From Candidatus Blautia intestinigallinarum (lineage in GTDB: Bacteria > Bacillota > Clostridia > Lachnospirales > Lachnospiraceae), in assembly GCA_019112635.1 (NCBI GenBank), contig DXIX01000028.1:1-64000 (forward strand): a stretch of 64,000 bases of DNA. Reading direction: 5' to 3'. The position numbers and the translations under genes are program-made. Shown piece after piece: positions 1 to 7,022 of this stretch (the first letter of the stretch is position 1; the number at the start of each line of letters is the position of its first letter). Under the pieces are notes generated by a model. That model had not been told where the DNA came from. It saw nothing but the letters and a program-made list of their open reading frames with translations, and searched no databases.

Positions 1-682
1 TCCTGGCATCAATTTTTTCCAATTCTCTTTCTTCCCATTCCTGCATATATCGGACACCTACCTCTTCATCATCCTTGAGCGCTTCCACCTTTTCCCGCAG
101 TCTCTGGATTTTCTCACTTTCCGGCTTTCTCCCCCTGTCATTGGTATGTTCCATAAAATACAGAAGCTCTGCCAGTTCCGGACTGATATGTTCCGGATCC
201 TTTCCATGGGTATTCAGAAAAATCCGCACTGCCCCATCCTCCAGGATGATTTCTCCCTCTTCCTCACATCTCATGCGAAATGTATAACGGTACCTTTCCG
301 AGCCAAACAAGTCAAAGGGAGTGATCAGAATGATAAAGACATCATTCAGAAGATTGAAGTCCACTGTCCCTGGTTCTAGAAGTTTCCCGTCTATCAGCCC
401 TTGGTAATACCGGCTTCTCTTAGGCAGATTTCCCGTATCACGCCGCTGCACTTCCGTGTCATAAATCCGGTCATTCTCGTCTTTCGCCCACACATCCAGA
501 CGGATATGCCGGTACCGGGGAGATTTTCTCTGCTCCTTTTCTGTCTGAGGCAGATTTTCGATTACAATCTCCTCACCCAGTATAATTTCCAGCAGTATCT
601 GCATAGTCTCCGGGTCTTCCACTGCTTCCGCAAACAAAAAACGGTCCAGAAGCGTCAAGTCTTTTAAGCTTTTTCTCTCCAT
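1..682 (-). CDS. Rpn-family PD-(D/E)XK nuclease / putative transposase, C-terminus cut by window edge
   Basis: The frame starts at 682 (ATG after AAAGGAG) and stays open to the left edge, giving 227 codons with no stop, so the C-terminus lies outside the window. The protein begins MERKSLKDLTLLDRFLF. It carries the family's active-site pattern: Asp63 in RLDVW, then E77-V-Q79 and an RSRYYQ segment near residue 90. That arrangement is typical of Rpn/PDDEXK_2 recombination-promoting nucleases, which occur in many copies in gut Firmicutes; some E. coli relatives are reported to act in phage defence. The visible end is charged and helical, as in the usual tail. A good promoter lies at 699-728. It sits at the edge of an accessory region. 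Family assignment is firm; the cellular role is not. Confidence 0.82.
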   Translation of the reverse strand, partial: MERKSLKDLTLLDRFLFAEAVEDPETMQILLEIILGEEIVIENLPQTEKEQRKSPRYRHIRLDVWAKDENDRIYDTEVQRRDTGNLPKRSRYYQGLIDGKLLEPGTVDFNLLNDVFIILITPFDLFGSERYRYTFRMRCEEEGEIILEDGAVRIFLNTHGKDPEHISPELAELLYFMEHTNDRGRKPESEKIQRLREKVEALKDDEEVGVRYMQEWEERELEKIDAR

Positions 683-698
683 GTTTCATTCTCCTTTC

Positions 699-728
699 AT
701 TATAGAACAGGCCCACGCCCCCTGTAAA
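699..728 (-). promoter_or_regulatory. Promoter of the Rpn-family gene
   Basis: On the minus strand a TTTACA -35 box (728-723) is followed after 18 bases by a TATAAT -10 box (704-699). The -10 box lies 16 bases upstream of the start codon, so the leader would be very short. Confidence 0.5.
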
Positions 729-922
729 GCAAGAAAAAGCCAAGTATCTTCCAATACAATAACGCAGACACATTCGTATTTTTCTGTTATAATGGGTAAT
801 CACTGCGGCAGACTCGCCACAATTTTTCCGGCAGAAATGCCGGTTTAGAATAAAAATATCTTAACACAAAGCAAGAAAAAGAACAAGAGCTCGTAACTCC
901 TGATTTTTCCCTGATAACAAAC

Positions 923-951
923 TTGTACTATTGGAAAAGCAGAATTATAAT
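923..951 (+). promoter_or_regulatory. Promoter of the first two-component/ABC module
   Basis: TTGTAC (923-928) and TATAAT (946-951) are separated by 17 bases. They lie 41 bases upstream of the response-regulator start, which has a GGTGAG ribosome binding site. Confidence 0.6.
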
Positions 952-992
952 TGCTTTAATGAATGCCAAAAATATAAGGATGGTGAGATCTA

Positions 993-1685
993 ATGAAACA
1001 CATTTTCTTCGTGGAAGATGATTTAAGTCTAATCCATGGCCTATCTTTCGCAATCCGAAAGCAAGGTTATGAATTGACGATTGCACGCACCAGCGTGGAG
1101 GCCCAGGGGCTGTGGACGAAAGGAAACTATGATCTGGTAATTTTGGATGTGACGTTGCCTGACGGCTCCGGTTTTGATCTGTGTCAGAAAATTCGGACAT
1201 CCTCCAAAGTTCCAATCATGTTTCTGACCGCTGCTGACGAAGAGACAGATATGATTATGGGCCTTGACATTGGCGGTGATGACTATATAACCAAACCATT
1301 TAAACTGGCAGTGTTTCTCTCCAGAGTCAATGCTCTGCTGCGCCGCAGCAATAATTTTATGCAGGAAGAAGCCGAACCAGAATTGCAGTCAAACGATATC
1401 CGAATTCAACTGCTCAGTCAGAAAGTTACCAAGAACGGGATTCCTCTCGATCTGACAGCCAGTGAATACAAATTACTCTGTCTGTTTATGGAAAATCCCA
1501 ATGTTGTTCTCTCCCCGGAACAAATTTTAAGTAAACTCTGGGACTGTGATGAGAAATATGTTGACAACAACTCCCTGACTGTGTATATCCGGCGGCTCCG
1601 CACCAAAGTCGAAGATAACCCTGCCGATCCCCAAAAAATTGTAACTATCCGCCGTATGGGATATAAATGGAACACGAGCAATTGA
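993..1685 (+). CDS. OmpR/PhoB-type response regulator (module 1)
   Basis: This 230-residue DNA-binding response regulator has an N-terminal receiver domain with acidic pair D9/D10, phosphoacceptor Asp52 in LVILDVTLPDG, and the conserved lysine in YITKPF near residue 100. The C-terminal half is a winged-helix Trans_reg_C domain, with SEYKLL and the recognition-helix region NSLTVYIRRLR. It should be phosphorylated by the kinase encoded immediately downstream and act on the ABC genes that follow. The kinase start overlaps or abuts its stop codon, so the two are translationally coupled. Direct and inverted GTAGGATT repeats upstream of the ABC gene (2713-2757) are candidate binding sites. Signal and target are unknown; peptide-antibiotic response is common for this gene order. 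Confidence 0.9.
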   Translation: MKHIFFVEDDLSLIHGLSFAIRKQGYELTIARTSVEAQGLWTKGNYDLVILDVTLPDGSGFDLCQKIRTSSKVPIMFLTAADEETDMIMGLDIGGDDYITKPFKLAVFLSRVNALLRRSNNFMQEEAEPELQSNDIRIQLLSQKVTKNGIPLDLTASEYKLLCLFMENPNVVLSPEQILSKLWDCDEKYVDNNSLTVYIRRLRTKVEDNPADPQKIVTIRRMGYKWNTSN

Positions 1686-1693
1686 GGTGCCCT

Positions 1694-2731
1694 ATGAGAA
1701 TACTAGTTAATCGAAAAATCAAACATCTCTTCTTATTCCTGCTGCTGATCCTTAGCATTTTCCTCACAATTTCTGTCCTCCTCGTCTTCCTGGAATTGGA
1801 AAACGCCGCCCTTTATGCAGCCCTGTCTTCTGTGACAATGGCACTTCTCATTTTCTTGGCTCTGTATTGGTATTTTCAAGATCAAAGCAAAACCATAAAC
1901 GAAGCCATCACACAAATCCGGGAATACATTGCCGGAAACCGGAACGCCCGTATCGAATGTGATGAAGAAGGCGATTTATATCGGCTATTCCATGAGATTA
2001 ATTCCCTGGCTGCCATTCTAAATGCCCATGCTGAAAATGAAAAACGTGCCAAAACTTTTATAAAAGACACCATCTCCGATATCTCACACCAGTTGAAAAC
2101 ACCTCTGGCCGCACTGAATATTTATAACGGTTTAATACAGCAGGAAGTAGACAGCAGTCCGAAACTGAAAGAATTTACCACACTCTCCGAGCAAGAGCTG
2201 GAGAGAATTGAAAATCTTGTCCAAAATCTTTTGAAAATCACAAAACTGGATGCCGGAACAATTGCGCTGGAAAAGTCACCTCAGAATATTGCAGATATAA
2301 TGAGTTATATCGAAAGACATTTTTCTCATCAGGCACAACAGCAGAAAAAGTCCTTCACCCTCTCAGGAGATGAGGATATCACTCTGATCTGTGATCCAAT
2401 CTGGATTACCGAGGCTATCAGCAATATTGTCAAAAATGCCTTTGACCACACAGGGGCAGGTGCTGCCATCCGTATTACATGGCGCGCTTTCGCATCCGTT
2501 ATCCAAATCATTATCAGCGATGACGGCAGCGGTATCCATCCGGAGGATCTTCCTCACATTTTCAAACGGTTTTACCGCAGCCGCTTCTCAAAAGATACAC
2601 AGGGAATCGGCCTGGGACTGCCGCTGGCAAAAGCGATCATAGAAGAACTCAATGGAACCATTGAGGTGGACAGCACGTTGGGAGTAGGAACCACCTTCAC
2701 CATTAATTTTCTGAATCCTACAAAATTGTAG
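1694..2731 (+). CDS. Sensor histidine kinase (module 1)
   Basis: The preferred start is ATG at 1694, preceded by TTGAGGTG. An in-frame ATG at 1667 would overlap the regulator and adds only nine non-conserved residues. The 345-residue product has two N-terminal membrane segments (about residues 9-30 and 37-60) with almost no extracellular loop between them, then a HAMP-like linker. The dimerisation/phosphoacceptor motif is SDISHQLKTPLAAL, followed by an N box (SNIVKNAFDH), a G1 box (DDGSGI), FKRFYRS, and a G2 box (GIGLGLPLAKAI). The short loop matches intramembrane-sensing kinases, which often work with an ABC transporter instead of binding ligand directly. Kinase, regulator and ABC genes run in the same direction as one unit. 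Confidence 0.9.
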   Translation: MRILVNRKIKHLFLFLLLILSIFLTISVLLVFLELENAALYAALSSVTMALLIFLALYWYFQDQSKTINEAITQIREYIAGNRNARIECDEEGDLYRLFHEINSLAAILNAHAENEKRAKTFIKDTISDISHQLKTPLAALNIYNGLIQQEVDSSPKLKEFTTLSEQELERIENLVQNLLKITKLDAGTIALEKSPQNIADIMSYIERHFSHQAQQQKKSFTLSGDEDITLICDPIWITEAISNIVKNAFDHTGAGAAIRITWRAFASVIQIIISDDGSGIHPEDLPHIFKRFYRSRFSKDTQGIGLGLPLAKAIIEELNGTIEVDSTLGVGTTFTINFLNPTKL

Positions 2732-2757
2732 GATTCCTGTCATAATGCAGTAGGATT
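2713..2757. promoter_or_regulatory. Candidate response-regulator operator upstream of the ABC genes (module 1)
   Basis: An 11-bp inverted repeat (GAATCCTACAA / TTGTAGGATTC, 2713-2723 and 2726-2736) spans the kinase stop codon. The octamer GTAGGATT recurs at 2750-2757, exactly 22 bases after its copy at 2728-2735, which is two helical turns. Spacing and position fit an OmpR-type regulator site, but the -10/-35 of the ABC promoter cannot be fixed by eye. Confidence 0.45.
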
Positions 2758-2804
2758 GACGTGCTACTCTTTCGATAACAAAACAAAAAGAGGTGTTAGA
2801 CAAT

Positions 2805-3488
2805 ATGAGTTTGTTAGAAGTTAAAAATATTTCCAAGACATATGGAACCGGGGAGGCCGCAGTCCATGCATTAAAAAATGCCACTTTCCGCGTACCCAAA
2901 GGTGAATTTGTCGCAGTTGTCGGTGAGTCCGGTTCTGGCAAAAGCACGCTGCTGAATATGATCGGCGCGCTGGATACTCCTACTTCAGGGAAGGTGTTCA
3001 TTGACGGAAAAGATATTTTTTCGATGAGAGAACGCAACCTGACGATGTTCCGCCGACGGAATATCGGCTTCATCTTCCAGAGCTTCAACCTGATCCCGGA
3101 ACTGACGGTAGAACAGAACATCATTTTCCCGGTACTGCTGGACTACCAGAAGCCCAACAAAAAGTATCTGGAAGAACTGCTGACGGTGCTGGGCCTGAAA
3201 GAGCGGCGAAATCATCTTCCCCGCCAGCTCTCCGGCGGCCAGCAACAACGTGTGGCAATCGGCCGTGCGCTGATTACCCGTCCGGCTCTGATCTTGGCCG
3301 ATGAGCCGACCGGTAACCTGGACACTCAGAACACCAGTGAGGTGATCGCCCTGCTGAAAGAAGCCTCCCGGCTGTATGAACAGACCATCGTGATGATTAC
3401 CCACAGCCAGCGCATCGCTCAGACCGCCGACCACATCCTGAGAGTGTCGGATGGTGTGGTGACTGATTTTGGGAGGTGCCGGGAATGA
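2805..3488 (+). CDS. ABC transporter ATP-binding protein, MacB/LolD type (module 1)
   Basis: The ATG at 2805 is chosen because AAAAGAGGTG lies just upstream; the open frame extends back to a GTG at 2793. The 227-residue ATPase has Walker [10 protein letters not shown], a Q-loop ([12 protein letters not shown]), the ABC signature LSGGQQQR, Walker B with [10 protein letters not shown], and the switch histidine in MITHSQR. The DEPTGNLD form is typical of the LolD/MacB/BceA group that partners FtsX-type permeases. Its stop overlaps the permease start by four bases (ATGA), so the two are coupled. The probable role is energising export or membrane extraction of a peptide or lipophilic compound; the substrate is unknown. 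Confidence 0.92.
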   Translation: MSLLEVKNISKTYGTGEAAVHALKNATFRVPKGEFVAVVGESGSGKSTLLNMIGALDTPTSGKVFIDGKDIFSMRERNLTMFRRRNIGFIFQSFNLIPELTVEQNIIFPVLLDYQKPNKKYLEELLTVLGLKERRNHLPRQLSGGQQQRVAIGRALITRPALILADEPTGNLDTQNTSEVIALLKEASRLYEQTIVMITHSQRIAQTADHILRVSDGVVTDFGRCRE

Positions 3489-5818
3489 AAAGCTATCTGA
3501 GCCTGATCTCAATTTCCGCGAAGGTACGGAAACGTCAGAATCGGATGATGATTCTTTGCATCATCATTTCTGTTCTGCTTGTAACTACAATTTTTAGTGT
3601 CGCGGATATGTTTATCCGAGGTAAGACGATTACCATGCAGGCCAAGCACGGCAACTGGCATATCCAGGTGAACAATATTTCAGATGAGATTGCTGAAGAA
3701 ATCAGCAACCGTCCTGATGTCACCGCCCTTGGATGGTCAGCTGCATTCAATGAGGATGCAGACCAGCCCTATACCATAGATGAACGAAGGGCAGCACTAT
3801 ATGGTACAGATGAAACCTATCTGGTGCAGCTGGCCGATGGCATGGAGGAAGGCGCTTTCCCTCAGAGTGACCAGGAAGTGGTGCTCAGTTCAAACGCCAA
3901 ACTTGCGCTGGATGTGCAGTTGGGCGATTCCGTGACAGTTCAGACACCGGCAGGAAATGTGGATCTTACTATATCCGGCTTTGGTTCAGACGACCAAGAG
4001 TATTACGAAGGACAGACATACTTGGTTGCTGTTTATATGACAAAGGATGCCTTCATATCACTAATGAACGAAAATGGCATTTCGGACTATGCTCCTGCTT
4101 GCTATGTGCAGTTTCAGAGTGCTGCAAAGGCGGCCGACGCCATTGCTGAAATTCAAGCACAGTATAACCTGCCGGAAAGCAGTATCCGTGAAAATACTGC
4201 TATTATGGGTCTTGCCGGACAAAGCAGCAACGAGTCCATGCAAAACATCTACGGATTGGCTGCCATTCTGTTTATCATGGTTTTGCTGGCCGGAGTGCTG
4301 ATGATTTCTGGCAGCATGAATAGTCAGGTGACCCAGCGAACGAAGTTCTTTGGCATGATGCGCTGCATCGGTGCGAGCCGCAAACAGGTGATTCGGTTTG
4401 TAAGGCTGGAGGCTCTCAACTGGTGCAAAACAGCAATTCCAATTGGTCTTATTGTAGGTACAGTCATCACATGGGCTGTCTGTGCGTTGCTCCGCTGCGG
4501 GATTGGCGGTGAATTTGCGGATATTCCGGTCTTTGCACTCAGCCCGGTTGGACTGATAAGCGGTGCAGTGGTGGGCCTCGTAACAGTTCTGCTGGCAGCG
4601 CAGGCTCCCGCAAAACGTGCGGCAAAAGTTTCTCCCATGGCGGCCGTTTCCGGCAACAGCAAGACGCTCCCTACGACACATCACACGGTGAGATTGATTT
4701 TTGGGAAAGTCGAATGGACATTAGGCGTTCATCACGCAACGGCTTCTAAGAAAAACTGGTTCCTCATGACGGCCAGCTTTTCTCTGAGCATCATCCTGTT
4801 TCTTTGCTTCTCTGTGGGTCTTGATTTTGCTTGTGAATTGGTACCGTCCCTGCGGTCCTGGCAGCCGGATATTACTTTGAACGGGTATGCAAATGCCCTT
4901 CTGCTGGAGCCGGATCTGCTGAATAACATTCAGGAAATTCCCCATGTGGAAGATACCTATGGTATTGCATACCTCGAAAATGTCTCTGCTACATCCTCCA
5001 GAGGCGGGATCGACCATGTTAACCTCATGTCTTATACAGACTATTTGCTGGATAGCACAGCAGATAGCGTAGTTGAAGGTGATTTGTCTGCCATCTACGG
5101 GAATAACGGGCAGGTTATGACAATCAGCAACAAAGATAATCCTTTACAGGTTGGGGATACGATTCAGATTGGCGGAAAGAAAGTTACCATTACCTGTGCT
5201 GTTTCCAATGGTGTATATCCCAGTGAATACAGTGTAATCTGTTCTGCCGAAACCTTTGAATGGCTGACAGGAGAGGCAAATTACAGCCTGATTGGCATAC
5301 AGTTGGATGCCGATGCAGACGATGAAACGATCCGGCAAATCAACAATCTGGTTGGCAGCGATGTCATTTTTGATGATTTGCGGCAACGCAATCAGGAAGA
5401 TGCGGCAACTTACCTGGCTACACAGTTTGTGCTATACAGTTTCCTTGCAATTATCGCTATGATTACGCTATTCAATATCATCAACAGCATTTCGATGAGT
5501 GTGACAGCCCGCATCAAACAATATGGAGCAATGAGAGCAGTTGGAATGGATGGCAGTCAGCTTGTGCGCATGATTACAGCGGAATCTTTCACCTATGCCA
5601 TTTCTGGCCTTGTAGTGGGATGTGTAGCCGGATTGCTTTTGAGCCGATATTTGCACATTATGTTGCTTACAAAATATTTTGGTATAGCTTGGAGTTTGCC
5701 AGTACCGCTACTCTGTATTATCTTCCTGTTTGATTTTGCGGTTGCTTTCCTGGCAGCTTATGCACCATCAAAACGGATACGCAATATGGCGATCACAGAA
5801 ACTATCAATGAGTTGTAA
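3485..5818 (+). CDS. FtsX-family ABC permease with two MacB-like halves (module 1)
   Basis: The ATG at 3485 follows GGGAGGTG; the frame also reads from a GTG at 3476. The product has 777 residues. The N-terminal membrane segment (about 20-45) is followed by a large extracytoplasmic domain (about 45-255). Three membrane segments form the first FtsX domain (about 260-390), with the coupling motif MMRCIGASRKQV. A second repeat of one membrane segment, an external domain (about 460-640) and three membrane segments ends with GAMRAVGMDGSQL. This two-half layout is the full-length permease of MacB-like transporters and differs from the single external domain of classical BceB. It functions with the upstream ATPase. 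Substrate is not predictable from sequence. Confidence 0.88.
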   Translation: MKSYLSLISISAKVRKRQNRMMILCIIISVLLVTTIFSVADMFIRGKTITMQAKHGNWHIQVNNISDEIAEEISNRPDVTALGWSAAFNEDADQPYTIDERRAALYGTDETYLVQLADGMEEGAFPQSDQEVVLSSNAKLALDVQLGDSVTVQTPAGNVDLTISGFGSDDQEYYEGQTYLVAVYMTKDAFISLMNENGISDYAPACYVQFQSAAKAADAIAEIQAQYNLPESSIRENTAIMGLAGQSSNESMQNIYGLAAILFIMVLLAGVLMISGSMNSQVTQRTKFFGMMRCIGASRKQVIRFVRLEALNWCKTAIPIGLIVGTVITWAVCALLRCGIGGEFADIPVFALSPVGLISGAVVGLVTVLLAAQAPAKRAAKVSPMAAVSGNSKTLPTTHHTVRLIFGKVEWTLGVHHATASKKNWFLMTASFSLSIILFLCFSVGLDFACELVPSLRSWQPDITLNGYANALLLEPDLLNNIQEIPHVEDTYGIAYLENVSATSSRGGIDHVNLMSYTDYLLDSTADSVVEGDLSAIYGNNGQVMTISNKDNPLQVGDTIQIGGKKVTITCAVSNGVYPSEYSVICSAETFEWLTGEANYSLIGIQLDADADDETIRQINNLVGSDVIFDDLRQRNQEDAATYLATQFVLYSFLAIIAMITLFNIINSISMSVTARIKQYGAMRAVGMDGSQLVRMITAESFTYAISGLVVGCVAGLLLSRYLHIMLLTKYFGIAWSLPVPLLCIIFLFDFAVAFLAAYAPSKRIRNMAITETINEL

Positions 5819-5854
5819 ATAGTGTCCACCTACTATAATGCCTTTATCATGTGC

Positions 5855-5893
5855 CGGCGGCTTTGAAAAAATTCAGGGCCGCCGCTCTTTTGT
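5855..5893 (+). terminator. Probable terminator after module 1
   Basis: CGGCGGC (5855-5861) pairs with GCCGCCG (5878-5884). A 16-base loop can extend the stem by TGA/TCA, and CTCTTTTG follows. It sits 36 bases after the permease stop and just before the Xre gene's ribosome binding site, so it could also attenuate read-through into that gene. Confidence 0.55.
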
Positions 5894-5911
5894 ACCATAA
5901 GGAGGGGTCTT

Positions 5912-6121
5912 ATGATATCATATCAGCCGTTTTATGAAACGCTCTTCCAACGCGAGCTTACAGAATACACGTTGATTTTTAAATATGGCATTCCAGCGAA
6001 TACTCTGCACAGAATGAAACACGGGGAAGCTATTACAACGAAAACATTGGATATTTTGTGTGGTATTTTAGAGTGCAGGGTAGAAGACATCCTTTTGTAT
6101 ATCCCGCCGGAAGATATTTAG
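5912..6121 (+). CDS. Small Xre-family (Cro/CI-type) DNA-binding protein
   Basis: This 69-residue protein has a strong ribosome binding site (AAGGAGGGG). It is essentially a single helix-turn-helix of the HTH_26/YozG kind: KYGIPANTLHRMKHGEAITTK supplies the two helices, followed by LDILCGILECRVEDIL and a short acidic end. Such minimal Xre proteins usually regulate mobile-element or stress genes next to them. No obvious target other than the upstream transporter module or the lost downstream genes is visible. It lies between a terminator and a field of gene remnants. Confidence 0.8.
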   Translation: MISYQPFYETLFQRELTEYTLIFKYGIPANTLHRMKHGEAITTKTLDILCGILECRVEDILLYIPPEDI

Positions 6122-6166
6122 TGGTAAGGTAATAACCCTATGTATGTAGAAATGGTGTGCTACCCG

Positions 6167-6253
6167 TCAAGTAGACAATAGATAGGATCCGTTTCCTGAA
6201 ATGTAATCTTTTACAGTTTGCAACTTCACTTCTGGTAATATTCCTCTAGGCAT
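6167..6253 (-). pseudogene. IS3-family OrfA-like N-terminal remnant
   Basis: ATG at 6253 follows GGAGGGG at good spacing. The 28-residue frame reads MPRGILPEVKLQTVKDYISG and ends after a further eight residues at TGA. This resembles the start of IS3/IS150-type OrfA, which normally runs on for roughly 100 residues. The end is abrupt, and the heptamer GTAGACA at 6171-6177 is inverted at 6295-6301, so an internally deleted copy with both ends retained is likely. Family assignment rests on a short stretch. Confidence 0.5.
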
Positions 6254-6301
6254 AACAAAATTCCCCTCCAGATAAACAGTTTTATTATTTCAACTGTCTA
6301 C
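6171..6301. mobile_element. MITE-like internally deleted IS remnant
   Basis: GTAGACA (6171-6177) and its inverse TGTCTAC (6295-6301) bound about 131 bases that contain the ribosome binding site and first codons of an IS3-like OrfA. Longer terminal repeats are imperfect. No clear target duplication is seen. Confidence 0.35.
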
Positions 6302-6389
6302 CTAAAGGAGAGCATATCAGCAGGCTATTGGATTCCCATTTTTATCTTTTCTGAAATTTTAAAATATAGAATTCAGGAAAATCTTTTTT

Positions 6390-6503
6390 GTGCAAGAAGC
6401 TGTAAAAAATGCAGAAATAATCATTAACGAGTGGTTAGAAACTGCAAAAATGTTAGACAGAGAAATCCCGGAGCCATCAATCATCTGGTATCCCCTCACA
6501 TGA
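6390..6503 (+). pseudogene. HicB-type antitoxin fragment
   Basis: The frame from GTG at 6390 reads VQEAVKNAEIIINEWLETAK and then MLDREIPEPS before the stop. This matches the conserved end of the HicB partial RNase-H-like domain, where an alternating EAxxNA..xxxxWLE pattern precedes a IPEPS motif. The N-terminal half of HicB, its DNA-binding tail and any hicA toxin gene are missing nearby, and there is no ribosome binding site. It is therefore a remnant of a toxin-antitoxin locus. Confidence 0.6.
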
Positions 6504-6584
6504 CACGATTTCTTCCTTTTTTCATAATCCGATTTTCTTTTATCTTATCATATTTCTTTTCCTTTGTGCGGTACCACTCAAGCA

Positions 6585-6728
6585 CCATTTCGACCGTTAG
6601 GTAATGAAAGCAAAAAAATTGTCAAAGCTGTGAAAGATATTGATCATGGGATCTATCAACCAAGTCTCTATGCATACTGTAGAACTTTTCTGAAACTACG
6701 AACACCACGGTTCTGGTATGAATCATAA
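6585..6728 (+). pseudogene. Unrecognised coding remnant
   Basis: An open stretch without a start or ribosome binding site reads PFRPLGNESKKIVKAVKDID and ends KLRTPRFWYES. The composition looks protein-like, and it ends inside the tRNA terminator palindrome. I do not recognise the family; it may be chance. Confidence 0.2.
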
Positions 6729-6781
6729 AAAAGCTTATATATAAACTCACCATAAGCAGTAAATTTATATATAAGCTTTTT
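6728..6781 (-). terminator. Terminator of tRNA-Leu: perfect 18-bp inverted repeat
   Basis: AAAAAGCTTATATATAAA (6728-6745) is perfectly complementary to 6764-6781, with an 18-base loop. It starts four bases beyond the tRNA 3' end. The A- and T-runs at both ends make it functional in either direction. Confidence 0.75.
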
Positions 6782-6785
6782 ATAC

Positions 6786-6869
6786 TGCCGGCGGCGGGAC
6801 TTGAACCCGCACGTTGTTGCCAACAACAGATTTTGAGTCTGCCTCGTCTGCCAATTCCGACACGCCGGC
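6786..6869 (-). tRNA. tRNA-Leu (anticodon CAA)
   Basis: The minus strand folds into a class II cloverleaf. The acceptor stem GCCGGCG pairs with CGCCGGC plus discriminator A. The D arm contains GAATTGGCAGAC. The anticodon stem CAGA/TCTG encloses CTCAAAA, giving anticodon CAA. A long variable arm follows, then the T loop GTTCAAG. The length of 84 bases and long variable arm fit leucine. CCA is not encoded. The 3' end faces the accessory region at 1-6785, a common arrangement for islands that use tRNA genes as insertion sites. Confidence 0.93.
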
Positions 6870-6982
6870 TTATTTTTAACTGTATCTCTCTCAGAACCGT
6901 GATTAATCATACCACACTCTCTGCTAATTTGCAAGTGCTTTTTTTACTTTTCTTAATTTTTTCAATTTTTTCAAAAATTTAA

Positions 6983-7013
6983 CCAGGAAGCCGCCCTCCG
7001 GCAGCATTCCTGG
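6983..7013 (-). terminator. Terminator after lysA
   Basis: CCAGGAA (6983-6989) pairs with TTCCTGG (7007-7013), with an inner GCCG/CGGC extension. It lies ten bases past the lysA stop, followed on the minus strand by TTAAATTTTTG. The other side is also T-rich, so it may work in both directions. Confidence 0.75.
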
Positions 7014-7022
7014 TCTTTTTCT

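Larger units (their letters stand above)
683..992. other. Intergenic region between Rpn gene and two-component module
   Basis: This stretch of about 310 bases is AT-rich and holds no convincing gene. It contains the outward promoters of both flanking units, a small CCGGC/GCCGG hairpin at 828-843, and the same 14-mer AAAGCAAGAAAAAG at 726-739 and 868-881. No function for the repeat is evident. Confidence 0.5.
6122..6727. other. Region of gene decay between the Xre gene and tRNA-Leu
   Basis: No intact gene is present. From left to right there is a short IS3-like remnant (6167-6253, in a 131-bp inverted-repeat unit), a HicB antitoxin fragment (6390-6503), a lysine/arginine-rich minus-strand fragment of 30 codons beginning MVLEWYRTKEKKYDKIKE (6496-6588) that I do not recognise, and a plus-strand open stretch (6585-6728). 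AT content is higher than in the flanking genes. It reads as an insertion hotspot next to the tRNA 3' end. Confidence 0.6.

Noticed and set aside
726..881. Direct 14-mer repeat AAAGCAAGAAAAAG at 726 and 868 as possible target-site duplication.
   Set aside because: The sequence between contains only promoters and low-complexity DNA, without terminal inverted repeats or transposase.
1667..1693. Upstream start for the module 1 kinase.
   Set aside because: It would overlap the regulator and lacks a ribosome binding site, whereas ATG 1694 follows TTGAGGTG.
5852..5861. TGCCGGCGGC is identical to the last ten bases of the tRNA-Leu region (6786-6795), like an attachment-site duplicate.
   Set aside because: Ten GC-rich bases are too short, and here they are part of a terminator stem. 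No integrase is present in the interval.
6728..6781. The perfect 18-bp palindrome as a CRISPR unit or recombination site.
   Set aside because: Only one copy exists, with no spacers or cas genes. Position just after the tRNA and A/T runs fit a terminator.
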